Of a DNA stretch of 64,000 nt, positions 34,712-43,846 are shown in pieces; position 1 is the stretch's first letter; the number at the start of each line of letters is the position of its first letter. This stretch comes from JANWWM01 sp046719715 (GTDB lineage: Bacteria > Bacteroidota > Chlorobiia > Chlorobiales > Thermochlorobacteraceae), in contig JBDNCJ010000002.1 in NCBI GenBank assembly GCA_046719715.1, positions 1 to 64,000 on the forward strand. Reading direction: 5' to 3'. A program made the translations under genes and the position numbers. Under the pieces are notes generated by a model. The model saw nothing but the letters and a program-made list of their open reading frames with translations. It was not told the origin of the DNA and made no database searches.

Positions 34712-37438
34712 ATGAATTCACTGCTTAAGCCCGCCATTCGGCTCGCAATCGGACTTCTCGTCCTTTTGCTTTTCTCTTCACTTTCGGCGTCGGCGCAAGC
34801 CACTGCGGATAGGCAACTTAAAGTTGTGTTCGGCGACGCGGTTGAGGGCAAGCCGTTGGAAATTCGGATCTCTTCGCCGGTCGGGGCGCAAGTCGACCGA
34901 GCGGTTGTTCGTTACAAAAATTTCGGCATTTCCGAGTATCGGTTTATTGAAGCACAGCCGCAAGGCAACGATTTTGTCGGCACGATTCCCGCCAATTACG
35001 TCATTGCGCCCTCGATTGATTTTTATGTCGTCGCAGTCTTGCGCGATAACACACAAGTAACTTTTCCATTTTTAACACCGATTCAAACGCCGGCAAATAT
35101 CACCGTTCGCCCACTTCCTGAAGACCCGAACCTTGTGGTGATTTCGCCTTCAAAAGACGAAACCGTGCGTCCCGAAGACGCAGTGATTTCGTTTTCGTAT
35201 TACACGATTAGCGAAAAAGTCAGCAAAGAAAAATCACAGTTGTTTGTCGATGGAAAAGACGTGACGAAGAAAGCCATTTTCAGCGAAAATCTTGTAACCT
35301 ACATTCCCGATGAGCCGCCGAAGCCGGGACCGCTTCGCGCCGAATTTATCGCTCGCGACGCACGCGGCGTTGAACTCGGTAGGACCAGCACGTTTTTCAG
35401 AGTGAGTGCCGCTCCGAAAAGCACGCTCGATGAAGCCAAGCGCGAGTCGCAACTCACCTACAACACGCAAAGCTGGGTGGAAACGCGCCAAGAAAATGTC
35501 GGCGATACGAGCATTTTCTACGCACGCGGAAATCTCAATGCGGAAATGGTTTATAACGACTGGCTCCGCGTCGGAACGAACATTTATGTAACCAACGAAG
35601 AAGATAAACTTCGCCAGCCCGCCAATCGATTCCTCTTCAAAGTCAATACCGACTACTTCGACGTTCAAGTCGGCGATATTTTTCCCGATTACAACTTTTA
35701 TCTTTCAAACGGTGTGCGCGTGCGCGGCTATGAACTGAGTGCGAAACTTGCCGGCATGCGCTTTGCCACTACGCAAGGCGACGCCGCTCGCGAGATTCAA
35801 CCGCAGTTCGGTGCAACGCGCGTTATATCCATCACTCAACCCGATTCCATTGTCCAAGCCGAACTTGAGGGCTTCATTTTGGTTGATTCAACCAATACAA
35901 CAAAAACCTACAAGCAACTTTTAGCCCCGGGCGCATTCCGACGTAATTACTTCACCGCTGTTGGCGGATTTTTCAGCAAGGTTTTTCGCTTGGAACTGCA
36001 ATACCTCAAAGTCAAAGACCAAATTAATGAAACCCGCCTCGATGCGCGCGGCGTGCGTCCCGAAGAAAGTGTTGGCTTCGGTAGCAGTTTGAGAATTACG
36101 CCCGTTCCAAATGTGTTTGACCTTTATGGCGATATTGCCGTCGGCGGATTCAATTCGGATATCACGGGCGGCTCACTCAGTGCAGGACAAGTGGCACAAC
36201 TTTTAGGAAAGAAGGGACAAGACAGCGTTAATTTCGTGAATGATTTAGAGCGTTTTCCCGGCGGCTATGAGCGGCTACGCAATTTCATCACGGTCAATCC
36301 CAACCTCGCCTTCCCGACACCACTTGGAAGTGCAACCGCTTGGCGTACGGGCACAACGCTCAACAACAACTTCGGCTCTTGGGGCAATTTTTTCAAAGTG
36401 GAGTATGTGCGTCAAGGGGCGAACTTTCGCTCGCTCGGACTCGCGTTTTATCAGCCCGACATCGCCGGCATTCGCATCAACGACCGCCTTCGCCTGCTCA
36501 ACAGCCGATTGCTTCTCTCTTTTGGGTATGAAAGCTTGACTGACAACCTCAACGAGCAACGAAACATTGAAACGCAATTAGGTCAAACGATTGACGGAAC
36601 GACCACGCGCAACTTGCTTTCGCTCGGCGCTTCCGTTTTTCCGGGCATCAATTTGCCCTCCGTTCGATTGGAGTATCGTCGCCAAAGCAACGTCAATGAA
36701 ATTCCGGCTTCCTACCGCGACTCCATTCGCATCGATAATGTTACGCCCGCCTTCGTCGGTTCTCGAAGCGCGCTCGGCACGCAGATTGATAACGTAACAA
36801 ACACGTTCAACTTCGACGTGCAACAAACCTTTAATCTCAAAAACTCCAAAACGCTTCAACTCGGCTTCAACACCGTGTTCTCGAATCGGGACGAGAACCG
36901 CGATTTGAGTGCGTTAAACACCACCTTCGACACCACCCGAAACACGGCGATTTTACTGGGTAACATCTACTTTTCGCCGTCGGAACTGCTCTCCGTTACG
37001 TCTCAAAAGTTTTCAAGCCGCACGATTTCGCTCAACGGCACGCTGACTTTTGCCAATTCGCTCCGCATCAACGGCGGAATTTCCAATCAAAGTAGTGAAT
37101 TCGTAACCGGTGTATTTCTCGACACCAACGCCGCGCTCGGCAAGGTTACGCGCCGCGAGTCCTTAGTTGCGCAAACCTTTAACTCGCTCGATGCCGGCGT
37201 CGGCTACGGCTTTCTGAACAACACGCTTCGTCCGACGGTTCGCACTTCAATCACCTTCGGCGATTTCAGCCGAACGCTCGTCGGTGTCAGCACGATTTAC
37301 GACATCACGCCGACGCAAAACTTGACCGCCGACCTGAACTTTTTTATCGTTGGCGAAAAAGAAGCCAACGGCGTGAAGGTGGCGAGTTCAACTGACATTA
37401 TCGCCTCCGTGCGATACCAAATTCTTCTCGGAAACTAA
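34712..37438 (+). CDS. Large secreted outer-membrane-like protein, unknown family
   Basis: The protein has 908 aa. The ATG at 34712 follows a GAGGAGG site; an ATG 15 bases upstream overlaps that site and is rejected. Signal: LAIGLLVLLLFSSLSASAQA. Residues about 30-250 hold two Ig-like or fibronectin-like domains (PLPEDPNLVVISPSKDETVR). From about 250 on, alternating hydrophobic/polar strands with aromatic girdles suggest a beta barrel (RNYFTAVGGFFSKVFRLELQ, and the final SVRYQILLGN). No plug-domain or TonB-box pattern is clear. Similar large proteins occur in Chlorobiota as hypothetical. It is the third gene of the HIT-TPR run, and is followed by a truncated clpB. Confidence 0.7.
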   Translation: MNSLLKPAIRLAIGLLVLLLFSSLSASAQATADRQLKVVFGDAVEGKPLEIRISSPVGAQVDRAVVRYKNFGISEYRFIEAQPQGNDFVGTIPANYVIAPSIDFYVVAVLRDNTQVTFPFLTPIQTPANITVRPLPEDPNLVVISPSKDETVRPEDAVISFSYYTISEKVSKEKSQLFVDGKDVTKKAIFSENLVTYIPDEPPKPGPLRAEFIARDARGVELGRTSTFFRVSAAPKSTLDEAKRESQLTYNTQSWVETRQENVGDTSIFYARGNLNAEMVYNDWLRVGTNIYVTNEEDKLRQPANRFLFKVNTDYFDVQVGDIFPDYNFYLSNGVRVRGYELSAKLAGMRFATTQGDAAREIQPQFGATRVISITQPDSIVQAELEGFILVDSTNTTKTYKQLLAPGAFRRNYFTAVGGFFSKVFRLELQYLKVKDQINETRLDARGVRPEESVGFGSSLRITPVPNVFDLYGDIAVGGFNSDITGGSLSAGQVAQLLGKKGQDSVNFVNDLERFPGGYERLRNFITVNPNLAFPTPLGSATAWRTGTTLNNNFGSWGNFFKVEYVRQGANFRSLGLAFYQPDIAGIRINDRLRLLNSRLLLSFGYESLTDNLNEQRNIETQLGQTIDGTTTRNLLSLGASVFPGINLPSVRLEYRRQSNVNEIPASYRDSIRIDNVTPAFVGSRSALGTQIDNVTNTFNFDVQQTFNLKNSKTLQLGFNTVFSNRDENRDLSALNTTFDTTRNTAILLGNIYFSPSELLSVTSQKFSSRTISLNGTLTFANSLRINGGISNQSSEFVTGVFLDTNAALGKVTRRESLVAQTFNSLDAGVGYGFLNNTLRPTVRTSITFGDFSRTLVGVSTIYDITPTQNLTADLNFFIVGEKEANGVKVASSTDIIASVRYQILLGN

Positions 37439-37550
37439 CTTGACCAACAAGTCCGTTTATCATTTGCTCATTCGTCCCCTTCAAGCAAGATGGTTCAAGC
37501 CGATGAAGCGAGACGCACGAGCAGTTGATTATCTTTGAAAGGAGATTTCA

Positions 37551-38876
37551 ATGAACTTTAATCCGAATAAATTCACACTTCGCGCACAGGAAGCCGTGCA
37601 AACAGCTGCAGAAAAAGCGGCAGGACTTCAACATCAGCAAATCGAACCAGAACATTTACTTCTGGCGATGCTCTCCGATAAGAATAATATCGCTTATCAA
37701 CTTTCAGAAAAGTTAGGGCTTCAAACCGAACAAGTGGTCGCTGTTTTGGAGCGTCAGCTTGACCGCTTTCCCAAAGTTTCCGGCGCGTCCGTTTCGGGAC
37801 AATACATGTCGCAAAATCTCGCTAAGGTCTTTGACCTTGCCGCCGCACAAGCCGAGAAGTTGAAGGACGATTACATCAGTTCGGAACATTTATTGATTGC
37901 GATGCTGGAATCGGGACAAACTGTTTCCAAAATTTTGAAAGATGCCGGCGCAACAACCGACGGCGTGCTCAAAGCCCTCGCCACGATTCGCGGCTCGCAA
38001 CGAATCACCGATCCTAACGCCGAAGACCGATACAACGCGCTCAAAAAATACGCCCGCGATTTAAACGACCTCGCCCGCAAAGGCAAGCTCGACCCCGTCA
38101 TCGGGCGCGACGAAGAAATCCGTCGCGTGCTCCAAATTCTTTCGCGTCGCACGAAAAATAATCCCGTCTTGATTGGCGAGCCGGGCGTGGGTAAAACCGC
38201 CATCGCCGAAGGCATTGCCCAGCGCATCATTGGCGGCGATGTGCCCGAAAATTTGAAGTCGAAGCAAATTCACGCGCTCGATATCGCCCAACTCGTTGCA
38301 GGCACAAAGTTCAGAGGCGAGTTCGAAGAACGCTTAAAAGCCGTTGTGCGCGAGGTTCAAGATTCCAATGGCGACGTCGTGCTGTTTATCGATGAAATCC
38401 ATCTGCTCGTCGGCGCAGGCGGCGCGGAAGGTGCGGTCGATGCCGCCAACATCTTGAAGCCGGCTCTGGCGCGCGGCGAACTCCGCTGTATCGGCGCAAC
38501 AACCCTCGACGAGTATAGAAAATACATTGAAAAGGACGCCGCGTTGGAACGCCGATTTCAAACCGTTTTCGTCGCCGAACCCAGCGTTGAAGACACCGTT
38601 TCCATTTTGCGCGGCTTGAAAGAGAAATACGAAATTCATCACGGCGTTAGAATTACCGACGGTGCGATTGTCGCCGCAGCAGAACTTTCCAACCGCTATA
38701 TCTCCGACCGCTTTTTGCCCGATAAAGCCATTGATTTAATTGATGAAGCCTCTGCAAAACTGCGTTTGGAAATTGACAGCGTTCCCGAAGCATTGGATAA
38801 AATCAATCGTGAAATCCGCCGCCTTGAAATTGAGCGCGAAGCGTTGAAGCGAGAGTTAGAAGCCGAAAAAGCTTAA
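37551..38876 (+). CDS. clpB: ClpB disaggregase, truncated to the N domain and first AAA module
   Basis: The protein has 441 aa; full ClpB is about 850-870 aa. It has a normal GGAG start site and reads ClpB perfectly up to the middle domain. The Clp-N repeat region occupies 1-150, and NBD1 has Walker A GEPGVGKTAIAEG, Walker B VVLFIDEIHLL, arginine-finger area ALERRFQTVFV and DKAIDLIDEASAKLRLEID. It then ends in the first coiled-coil helix (RRLEIEREALKRELEAEKA, stop TAA at 38876). The coiled-coil remainder, NBD2 and its Walker A are absent. The 150 bases downstream show no ClpB-like remnant but hold a dispersed hairpin repeat. This is either a genuine gene truncation or a rearrangement/assembly break. 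A half-size product could bind but not thread substrates. Confidence 0.9.
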   Translation: MNFNPNKFTLRAQEAVQTAAEKAAGLQHQQIEPEHLLLAMLSDKNNIAYQLSEKLGLQTEQVVAVLERQLDRFPKVSGASVSGQYMSQNLAKVFDLAAAQAEKLKDDYISSEHLLIAMLESGQTVSKILKDAGATTDGVLKALATIRGSQRITDPNAEDRYNALKKYARDLNDLARKGKLDPVIGRDEEIRRVLQILSRRTKNNPVLIGEPGVGKTAIAEGIAQRIIGGDVPENLKSKQIHALDIAQLVAGTKFRGEFEERLKAVVREVQDSNGDVVLFIDEIHLLVGAGGAEGAVDAANILKPALARGELRCIGATTLDEYRKYIEKDAALERRFQTVFVAEPSVEDTVSILRGLKEKYEIHHGVRITDGAIVAAAELSNRYISDRFLPDKAIDLIDEASAKLRLEIDSVPEALDKINREIRRLEIEREALKRELEAEKA

Positions 38877-38937
38877 ACACCCTGCCTGACACTTTTATCA
38901 AAATTGATTAAAGATGATAGGGTTTTTCAAAAACAGT

Positions 38938-39010
38938 CATTCCGAGCGAAGCGAGGAATCCACTTGACGAACTCGGCGAGGCTCGCTTATGGATTCTTCC
39001 CCTTCACTCT
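38938..39010. repeat. Dispersed hairpin repeat, copy B
   Basis: CATTCCGAGCGAAGCGAGGA (start 38938) and a distal GGATTCTTCCCCTTCACTCT arm enclose about 30 bases. It is the same family as copies at 18001 and 61371. It lies just downstream of the truncated clpB, where it could mark the rearrangement junction. Confidence 0.8.
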
Positions 39011-39026
39011 ATCTTTATGATGCTCA

Positions 39027-40886
39027 ATGTTTTTTCGCCTTGCCTTTTTCGCGCTTTTCCTGCCTGCTCTTTGCAAAGCACAAACGCTTTCTAACACCTC
39101 GTTTGAACGCTTTCTAAACACTTATTTTTGGAAGGGTAATTATTTTTCCTCTCATCAACTCGGCGTTTGGACGCTTACGGCGAATAACAATTTTCAATCC
39201 ACCCTTATCAATCTCAGCGAGCGAGCCTTGCGCGATGAAAACGAGTTTAGTTTTATTCTCTCCCGACCCTTCTATGCACGGTCTCAACTTCATTTAGAAG
39301 GCTCAAATTATTTTCTTTCCGATAATCGCAGTTTATTTCGTAACAGTGCGGTTTCTAATCGCGTCGCACTCGGCGTTTCTTCACGTCCTTCCGATTGGTC
39401 TGTTCTCGAAGCCAACGGCGGATTTAAAGCCGAGCGACAGGTCAATCAGTTCAACTCAGGATTCATTTACGCACTTCGGGGAGAGTTACTCGGCTATCAA
39501 TTTTCTAATTTTGAACTCTCCTCACGCGTGAATCTTTCACAAGAGTTTTTAGAGCCGCGCAGAAATAAAGATAAAGGCATTATTCTCTCTCTCAATCAAA
39601 AATATAATCGTGCGGAACTGCTCCTTTCAGGCGGCATGAGCGAGGAGCGGCGGGATTATTTTTCAAATGTTCTGGCTTCACAAGAGCCGACGACCGTCGT
39701 AGAACGGCGAATAGAGCAAAATTTTTATACGATTGACAGCCTTTCGTATCGAACTTTTTCCAACCTGACCACGCGGGCAAAAGTAGAACTTCGCAGGCGA
39801 GTGATTATTCGCGAAAATAGTCAACAGTTTTCCGACCTAACCAATGCCGTTTATGACAATGAAATCGAGCAACTTCGCCTCTTTACCGACGCGGGCGTTA
39901 TGTTTGAATCCTCATCGTTTCAAACGTTTGCAGGCGTTTTATTTCAGCAACAATCTGAAAGTTATCGTCCGATAAATGCGTTCTCTGGAAATCCAATCGC
40001 GATTACTAGGGAGCAGTTTCGCAATAATTCTTTTCAAGTCGCGACGCTTTATTTGTCGTCAATTTGGAGGCACTTCAATGCTGTTGGAGATACCGTGCAT
40101 TATTTTTTTGTTTCCGCACAGATGCGCGGATTTCGCTACGATACGCCCGACACCACGAACACCGACGACCGCGACGAAGTCAGTTACGCGCTTACGATTT
40201 CCGATAGCCTTCGCCTCAATCGTTATTTTGGATTGCGTCTTGTTGGTTCGTTTGCAACAACGAACAATGTTTTTATTTCCCGCGAGCGGAGCGCAAATAA
40301 CACCAAGAACTATATTTTGAGATTTTCGCCGACGACGGTCTGGCGCGTCCCGAAAAAAATTGAGAGCGTCAATGAATTCGGCGTGCTGGCGAACTATACG
40401 GTTTATGATTTTGAAATCGGCTCGCAAACTCGAAGTTTTTCATTCCGACAATTTTCGTTTTTAGATTCTACGCAATTCTTTTTGAATGAAACCATTACTC
40501 TGAAATTTCTCTACGAACAGCGTCTTTACGAGCGCGGCGAGCTTTTTTGGAACAACTTTGCCGAGCGCCCACTCAGCCGATTCAACGACCGCTCTCTATC
40601 GTTTGAAATAGAGGCTCGATATGCGTCGCTTGTGAGTTCTTTTGGAATTAGAATTTTCGCGCGCAGTCAATCAAATTTTCAAACCCGTCCCAAAACTGAT
40701 GAGGTTGAAATCATTGAATTACCGCTACCGAACTTGCTTTATATTGGTCCGACGGCGCGACTTTCATACCGCCCGTCGCAATCCGTTGAATTTGAAACAA
40801 GCGGCTGGTATCAGGTTGAACGATTGGGAAGCCAAACCGTTCAAATTTTTCCGAACTTTCACCTTTCAGTCAAAGCCCTTTTTTGA
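39027..40886 (+). CDS. Secreted beta-barrel-like protein, unknown family
   Basis: The protein has 619 aa. The signal MFFRLAFFALFLPALCKAQ is followed throughout by amphipathic strands with Phe/Tyr/Arg alternation (ELLLSGGMSEERRDYFSN, FLYEQRLYERGELFWNNF). The protein ends in SVKALF, the C-terminal phenylalanine typical of outer-membrane barrels. Codons rich in AAT/TTT differ from its neighbours. No family is recognised. The following DUF2887 gene overlaps its stop (TGATG), so the two are translationally coupled. Confidence 0.7.
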   Translation: MFFRLAFFALFLPALCKAQTLSNTSFERFLNTYFWKGNYFSSHQLGVWTLTANNNFQSTLINLSERALRDENEFSFILSRPFYARSQLHLEGSNYFLSDNRSLFRNSAVSNRVALGVSSRPSDWSVLEANGGFKAERQVNQFNSGFIYALRGELLGYQFSNFELSSRVNLSQEFLEPRRNKDKGIILSLNQKYNRAELLLSGGMSEERRDYFSNVLASQEPTTVVERRIEQNFYTIDSLSYRTFSNLTTRAKVELRRRVIIRENSQQFSDLTNAVYDNEIEQLRLFTDAGVMFESSSFQTFAGVLFQQQSESYRPINAFSGNPIAITREQFRNNSFQVATLYLSSIWRHFNAVGDTVHYFFVSAQMRGFRYDTPDTTNTDDRDEVSYALTISDSLRLNRYFGLRLVGSFATTNNVFISRERSANNTKNYILRFSPTTVWRVPKKIESVNEFGVLANYTVYDFEIGSQTRSFSFRQFSFLDSTQFFLNETITLKFLYEQRLYERGELFWNNFAERPLSRFNDRSLSFEIEARYASLVSSFGIRIFARSQSNFQTRPKTDEVEIIELPLPNLLYIGPTARLSYRPSQSVEFETSGWYQVERLGSQTVQIFPNFHLSVKALF

Positions 40887-41776
40887 TGAAAACTGACAAA
40901 CTTATTTACAGCATTTTTCAGGAGTCGCCAGAAACGGCATTAGCATTACTTGGCTACGACGAGGCACTTTCATCGCATTATACCTTCCAATCGATTGAGG
41001 TCAAAGAAAAGTCTTATCGAATTGATGGCGTACTTTTGCCTGATTCGCCCGACCTGCCGGTCATTATTTTGGAAGTTCAATTTCAGGCAGACGACTTTAT
41101 TTACGAGCGCATTCTTTCGGAGACTCTGATTTTCAGAGCACAGAATCGGCAGCTGCCGCAAACGCAAATGGTCGTGATGTTTGCTTCGCGCAGTCTGGAT
41201 AAAGGTGCAGGCATGTTTGAGCCGCTCGTTTCATCGGGCGCAATTCGTCCGATTTACCTCAATGAAGTCCTGAACGACGAAATGCGCAATCTTGGACAGA
41301 TGTTGCTTCAACTGACGGTAAAAAGGTCCAGTCTTTCTGCCGACCTTGAAATCGCAAAAGCATTCAAACAGCTTTTGGATAAGCCTGAAATGACTCAAAC
41401 CCGCAGACGCTTTTTCTTGAACCTATTAATTAACTTATTTTTGGAAAAGCACGAACCTTTAACCTATCAGGAGCTGGAAACGATGATTGAAATGGAAGAA
41501 ATTTTTGACTTCTCGAACAACCGTCTCGTGCACGACATTGCACGCCACACGATTGCGCCTGAAATTGCCAAAGAGATGGCAAAGGATATCGCAAGGGATA
41601 TGGCAAAGGATATCGCAAGGGATATGGCAAAGGATATCGCAAAGGATATGGCAATTGCGATTGCACTTGAAAGCAAGTTGGCAGAAATTCCAGCCCTCCG
41701 CCGATTTGGTTTAACGAATGAGCAGATTGCAGAGGCTTTGAAACTTCCTCTCGAAGACGTTCAGCGCGTTCAATGA
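40886..41776 (+). CDS. Rpn/DUF2887 PD-(D/E)XK-like nuclease with tandem repeat
   Basis: The protein has 296 aa from the ATG at 40886 (a TTG just upstream is rejected). Residues 1-110 match DUF2887: MKTDKLIYSIFQESPETALA, then the active-site pair in YRIDGVLLPD and VIILEVQFQADDF, an E-x-Q variant of PD-(D/E)XK. A helical middle (about 140-220) follows, then a tandem repeat AKDIARDM (residues about 232-255), then a helix-turn-like tail (RRFGLTNEQIAEALKLPLED, VQ). Rpn proteins are recombination-promoting DNA nucleases related to transposases. The ATG overlaps the upstream stop and the stop overlaps the next ATG. Confidence 0.85.
   Translation: MKTDKLIYSIFQESPETALALLGYDEALSSHYTFQSIEVKEKSYRIDGVLLPDSPDLPVIILEVQFQADDFIYERILSETLIFRAQNRQLPQTQMVVMFASRSLDKGAGMFEPLVSSGAIRPIYLNEVLNDEMRNLGQMLLQLTVKRSSLSADLEIAKAFKQLLDKPEMTQTRRRFFLNLLINLFLEKHEPLTYQELETMIEMEEIFDFSNNRLVHDIARHTIAPEIAKEMAKDIARDMAKDIARDMAKDIAKDMAIAIALESKLAEIPALRRFGLTNEQIAEALKLPLEDVQRVQ
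41579..41650 (+). repeat. Three 24-base in-frame repeats in the DUF2887 gene
   Basis: The unit GCAAAGGATATCGCAAGGGATATG-like (24 bases; first 20: GCAAAGGATATCGCAAGGGA) occurs three times, the last with one change. Each unit encodes eight residues (AKDIARDM), so copy-number change keeps the frame. Confidence 0.93.
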
Positions 41777-42312
41777 CATTTCAAAAGTTGCGCGGCGAAG
41801 AGATGAATCGCCTTTCGCCTGAAGCCTTCCGTTCCGCTGAAAAATTTCCGATTTATGTTTTGCTCCAAAACATTCGCTCGATGTGGAACGTCGGTGCGAT
41901 TTTTCGCTCATGCGATGCGGCGCGAATTGAAAAGGTCATTATCACAGGATACACTGCCACACCACCACGCAAAGAAATTGATAAAACCGCACTTGGCGCC
42001 ACAGAGTGGGTCGCATGGGAATACATTCAAAATCCGATTGAAGCAATTTCCCAACTTAAATCTAACGGCGTAACCATCGCCGCGCTTGAACTCACCACAC
42101 ATTCAACGCCTTACGATTCGCTTTCACAAACGCACTTCCCGCTTTGCTTGATTGTTGGAAACGAAGTTTCAGGCATTGACGACGACGTTTTGGCGCAGTG
42201 CGACCTCTCGCTCGAAATTCCTCAATATGGCGTCAAACACTCGCTCAATGCCGCCGTCTCCGTCGGAATCGCGCTCTACGAACTCATCAAAGCTTCACAA
42301 AGAATTGTTTGA
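41773..42312 (+). CDS. TrmH-family (SpoU) RNA 2'-O-methyltransferase
   Basis: The protein has 179 aa. The SPOUT signatures are present: VLLQNIRSMWNVGAIFRSCD (motif 1), PLCLIVGNEVSGIDDDVLAQ (motif 2) and IPQYGVKHSLNAAVSVGIAL (motif 3). These bind S-adenosylmethionine in a knotted fold. No N-terminal RNA-binding extension is present, as in the short TrmH-like proteins. The target (tRNA or rRNA) cannot be told. The ATG overlaps the stop of the DUF2887 gene by four bases. Confidence 0.92.
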   Translation: MTFQKLRGEEMNRLSPEAFRSAEKFPIYVLLQNIRSMWNVGAIFRSCDAARIEKVIITGYTATPPRKEIDKTALGATEWVAWEYIQNPIEAISQLKSNGVTIAALELTTHSTPYDSLSQTHFPLCLIVGNEVSGIDDDVLAQCDLSLEIPQYGVKHSLNAAVSVGIALYELIKASQRIV

Positions 42313-42355
42313 TGTTGCAAGATTGATTACGTTTGAAAAACGTTCTTCACCATCA

Positions 42356-43399
42356 ATGCCCATACTTTGCAACTACTACCTAACCTACCGATGCAACGCT
42401 GAATGTGGCTTTTGCGACATTTGGCAGAAACCAAGCCCATTTGTCAAACTAAGCGATGTTGAAACCAACCTTCGCGACCTCAAGCGGCTTGGCGTGAAGT
42501 TCATTGACTTCACCGGCGGAGAACCGCTCCTGCATCGCGACCTTCCCGACATTCTCGCCCTTGCCAAACGCATGGGGTTCGTTACAAGCATTACAACCAA
42601 TACACTTCTCTATCCGAAATACGCCAAAGTCCTCGCCGGCAAAATTGACTTGTTACACTTCTCGTTGGACTCCGCCTACCAAGAAAAGCACGACCAATCG
42701 CGCGGCGTCAAATGCTTCGATAAAATTTTGGAAAGCATTGATGTTGCACAATCGCTTGGTGAACACCCCGATGTCATCTTCACCGTTCAAGCAGGCAACT
42801 ATGAAGAACTCCCTGTTGTGTATGAAACGCTCTCGCGCCCGAACCGCTTGATGCTCATTCTCAATCCGATTTTTCAATACGGCACATTTTTCACCGCCGA
42901 ACAAACGGAAGCGATGTTTGAGTATGTGCTGGATTTTTCAAAAAAGCCGTTGGTGTATATGAACGCGGCATTTATCGCGCTTCGTCGTGATGGTGGAAAT
43001 CGCACAAGCAAACCCGTCTGTAAAGCCGTCTCCGAAGTCGTCGTTATTTCGCCGTCAAACGAAATGATTCTGCCGTGCTATCACGCCGGATATAAAAAAC
43101 AGTCGATTGAAAATCGTTTGTATGATTTGCGGCAATCGCCGCTGCTTCAAGAGGAGATGAAGATGGAAGGTCGGCACGAGTTCTGCGAAGGCTGCACGGT
43201 CAATTGCTACTTTGAGCCGAGTTTTGCAACCCATTTTTCCAAATACTTTTGGATTGCGCTTCCTTCAAAAACGCGATACATTTACCACAAACTTTTTGCG
43301 CAACGCCTTTTGTGGCGATACATCAAAGGTCGCTTGAAATACTTCCTTGAATCATTGCTGTTGAAACGCAACCTTCATTCCGCTTCTGCGCCGATTTGA
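42356..43399 (+). CDS. Radical SAM protein with C-terminal cysteine cluster
   Basis: The protein has 347 aa. The radical SAM motif CNAECGFC is at residues 13-20 (YRCNAECGFCDIWQKP). The GGE motif follows in FIDFTGGEPLLHRDLPDILA. Near the C-terminus extra cysteines (PVCKAVSE, ILPCYHAGY, EFCEGCTVNCYFEP) suggest an auxiliary iron-sulfur cluster like SPASM/twitch enzymes. Start at 42356 (ATG) or a TTG at 42323. The substrate is unknown; such proteins modify peptides or cofactors. It overlaps the next gene tail-to-tail by 25 bases. Confidence 0.85.
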   Translation: MPILCNYYLTYRCNAECGFCDIWQKPSPFVKLSDVETNLRDLKRLGVKFIDFTGGEPLLHRDLPDILALAKRMGFVTSITTNTLLYPKYAKVLAGKIDLLHFSLDSAYQEKHDQSRGVKCFDKILESIDVAQSLGEHPDVIFTVQAGNYEELPVVYETLSRPNRLMLILNPIFQYGTFFTAEQTEAMFEYVLDFSKKPLVYMNAAFIALRRDGGNRTSKPVCKAVSEVVVISPSNEMILPCYHAGYKKQSIENRLYDLRQSPLLQEEMKMEGRHEFCEGCTVNCYFEPSFATHFSKYFWIALPSKTRYIYHKLFAQRLLWRYIKGRLKYFLESLLLKRNLHSASAPI

Positions 43400-43755
43400 A
43401 CAGGTTCAAGTTGCGCCAGTTCTTCATCGCTGAACAGCCGCGATTTCGTCAGGAATCGCACGCCGAGCGGAATTTCAAGCGAAAAACTCGCCCCCCTTCC
43501 TTTGACGACATCAATAATGAGTTGCGTATGCTTCCAGTATTCAAATTGTTCGTGCGACATGTAAAACGCACACCCGACAATCTCGCCGAGCTTCACGTCG
43601 TTTGAGCCGACGCGATAATCGTTGACAGAAAAACACATCGGCGCAGAGCCGTCGCAACAGCCTCCGCTTTGGTGAAAGAGCAATTCGCCATGCTCGGCTT
43701 TTAATTGCTGAACAACGGCTTCCGCTTCGGGCGTAATGAGCACGCGTTTGACCAT
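43375..43755 (-). CDS. DUF779 protein of aldehyde dehydrogenase clusters
   Basis: The protein has 126 aa. LLFHQSGGCCDGSAPMCFS and the later FYMSHEQFEYWKHTQLIIDV fit DUF779. The paired cysteines suggest metal or iron-sulfur binding. This family is found next to aldehyde dehydrogenases in ethanol/acetaldehyde clusters, as here (the ADH gene is 92 bases upstream). Its exact function is not known. It ends 25 bases inside the opposing radical SAM gene. Confidence 0.88.
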   Translation of the reverse strand: MVKRVLITPEAEAVVQQLKAEHGELLFHQSGGCCDGSAPMCFSVNDYRVGSNDVKLGEIVGCAFYMSHEQFEYWKHTQLIIDVVKGRGASFSLEIPLGVRFLTKSRLFSDEELAQLEPVQIGAEAE

Positions 43756-43788
43756 ACGCTATAAGGCAATTTGAGTTTGAATGTATCT

Positions 43789-43832
43789 AAAAAACGTCAA
43801 TGCTGACAGGCATACTCACTGCCAGCATTGAC
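43789..43832 (-). terminator. Intrinsic terminator between ADH and DUF779 genes
   Basis: Minus strand: GTCAATGCTG pairs perfectly with CAGCATTGAC (43796-43805 with 43823-43832), plus inner GGCA/TGCC pairing, then GTTTTTT. It lies 15 bases after the ADH stop, so DUF779 may need read-through or its own promoter. Confidence 0.88.
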
Positions 43833-43846
43833 TCATTTAGCAATGC

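Noticed and set aside
41467..41676. Minus-strand frame with Ile/Ser/Phe repeats resembling a membrane protein
   Set aside because: It is the complement of the AKDIARDM repeat in the DUF2887 gene; the hydrophobicity is an artefact.
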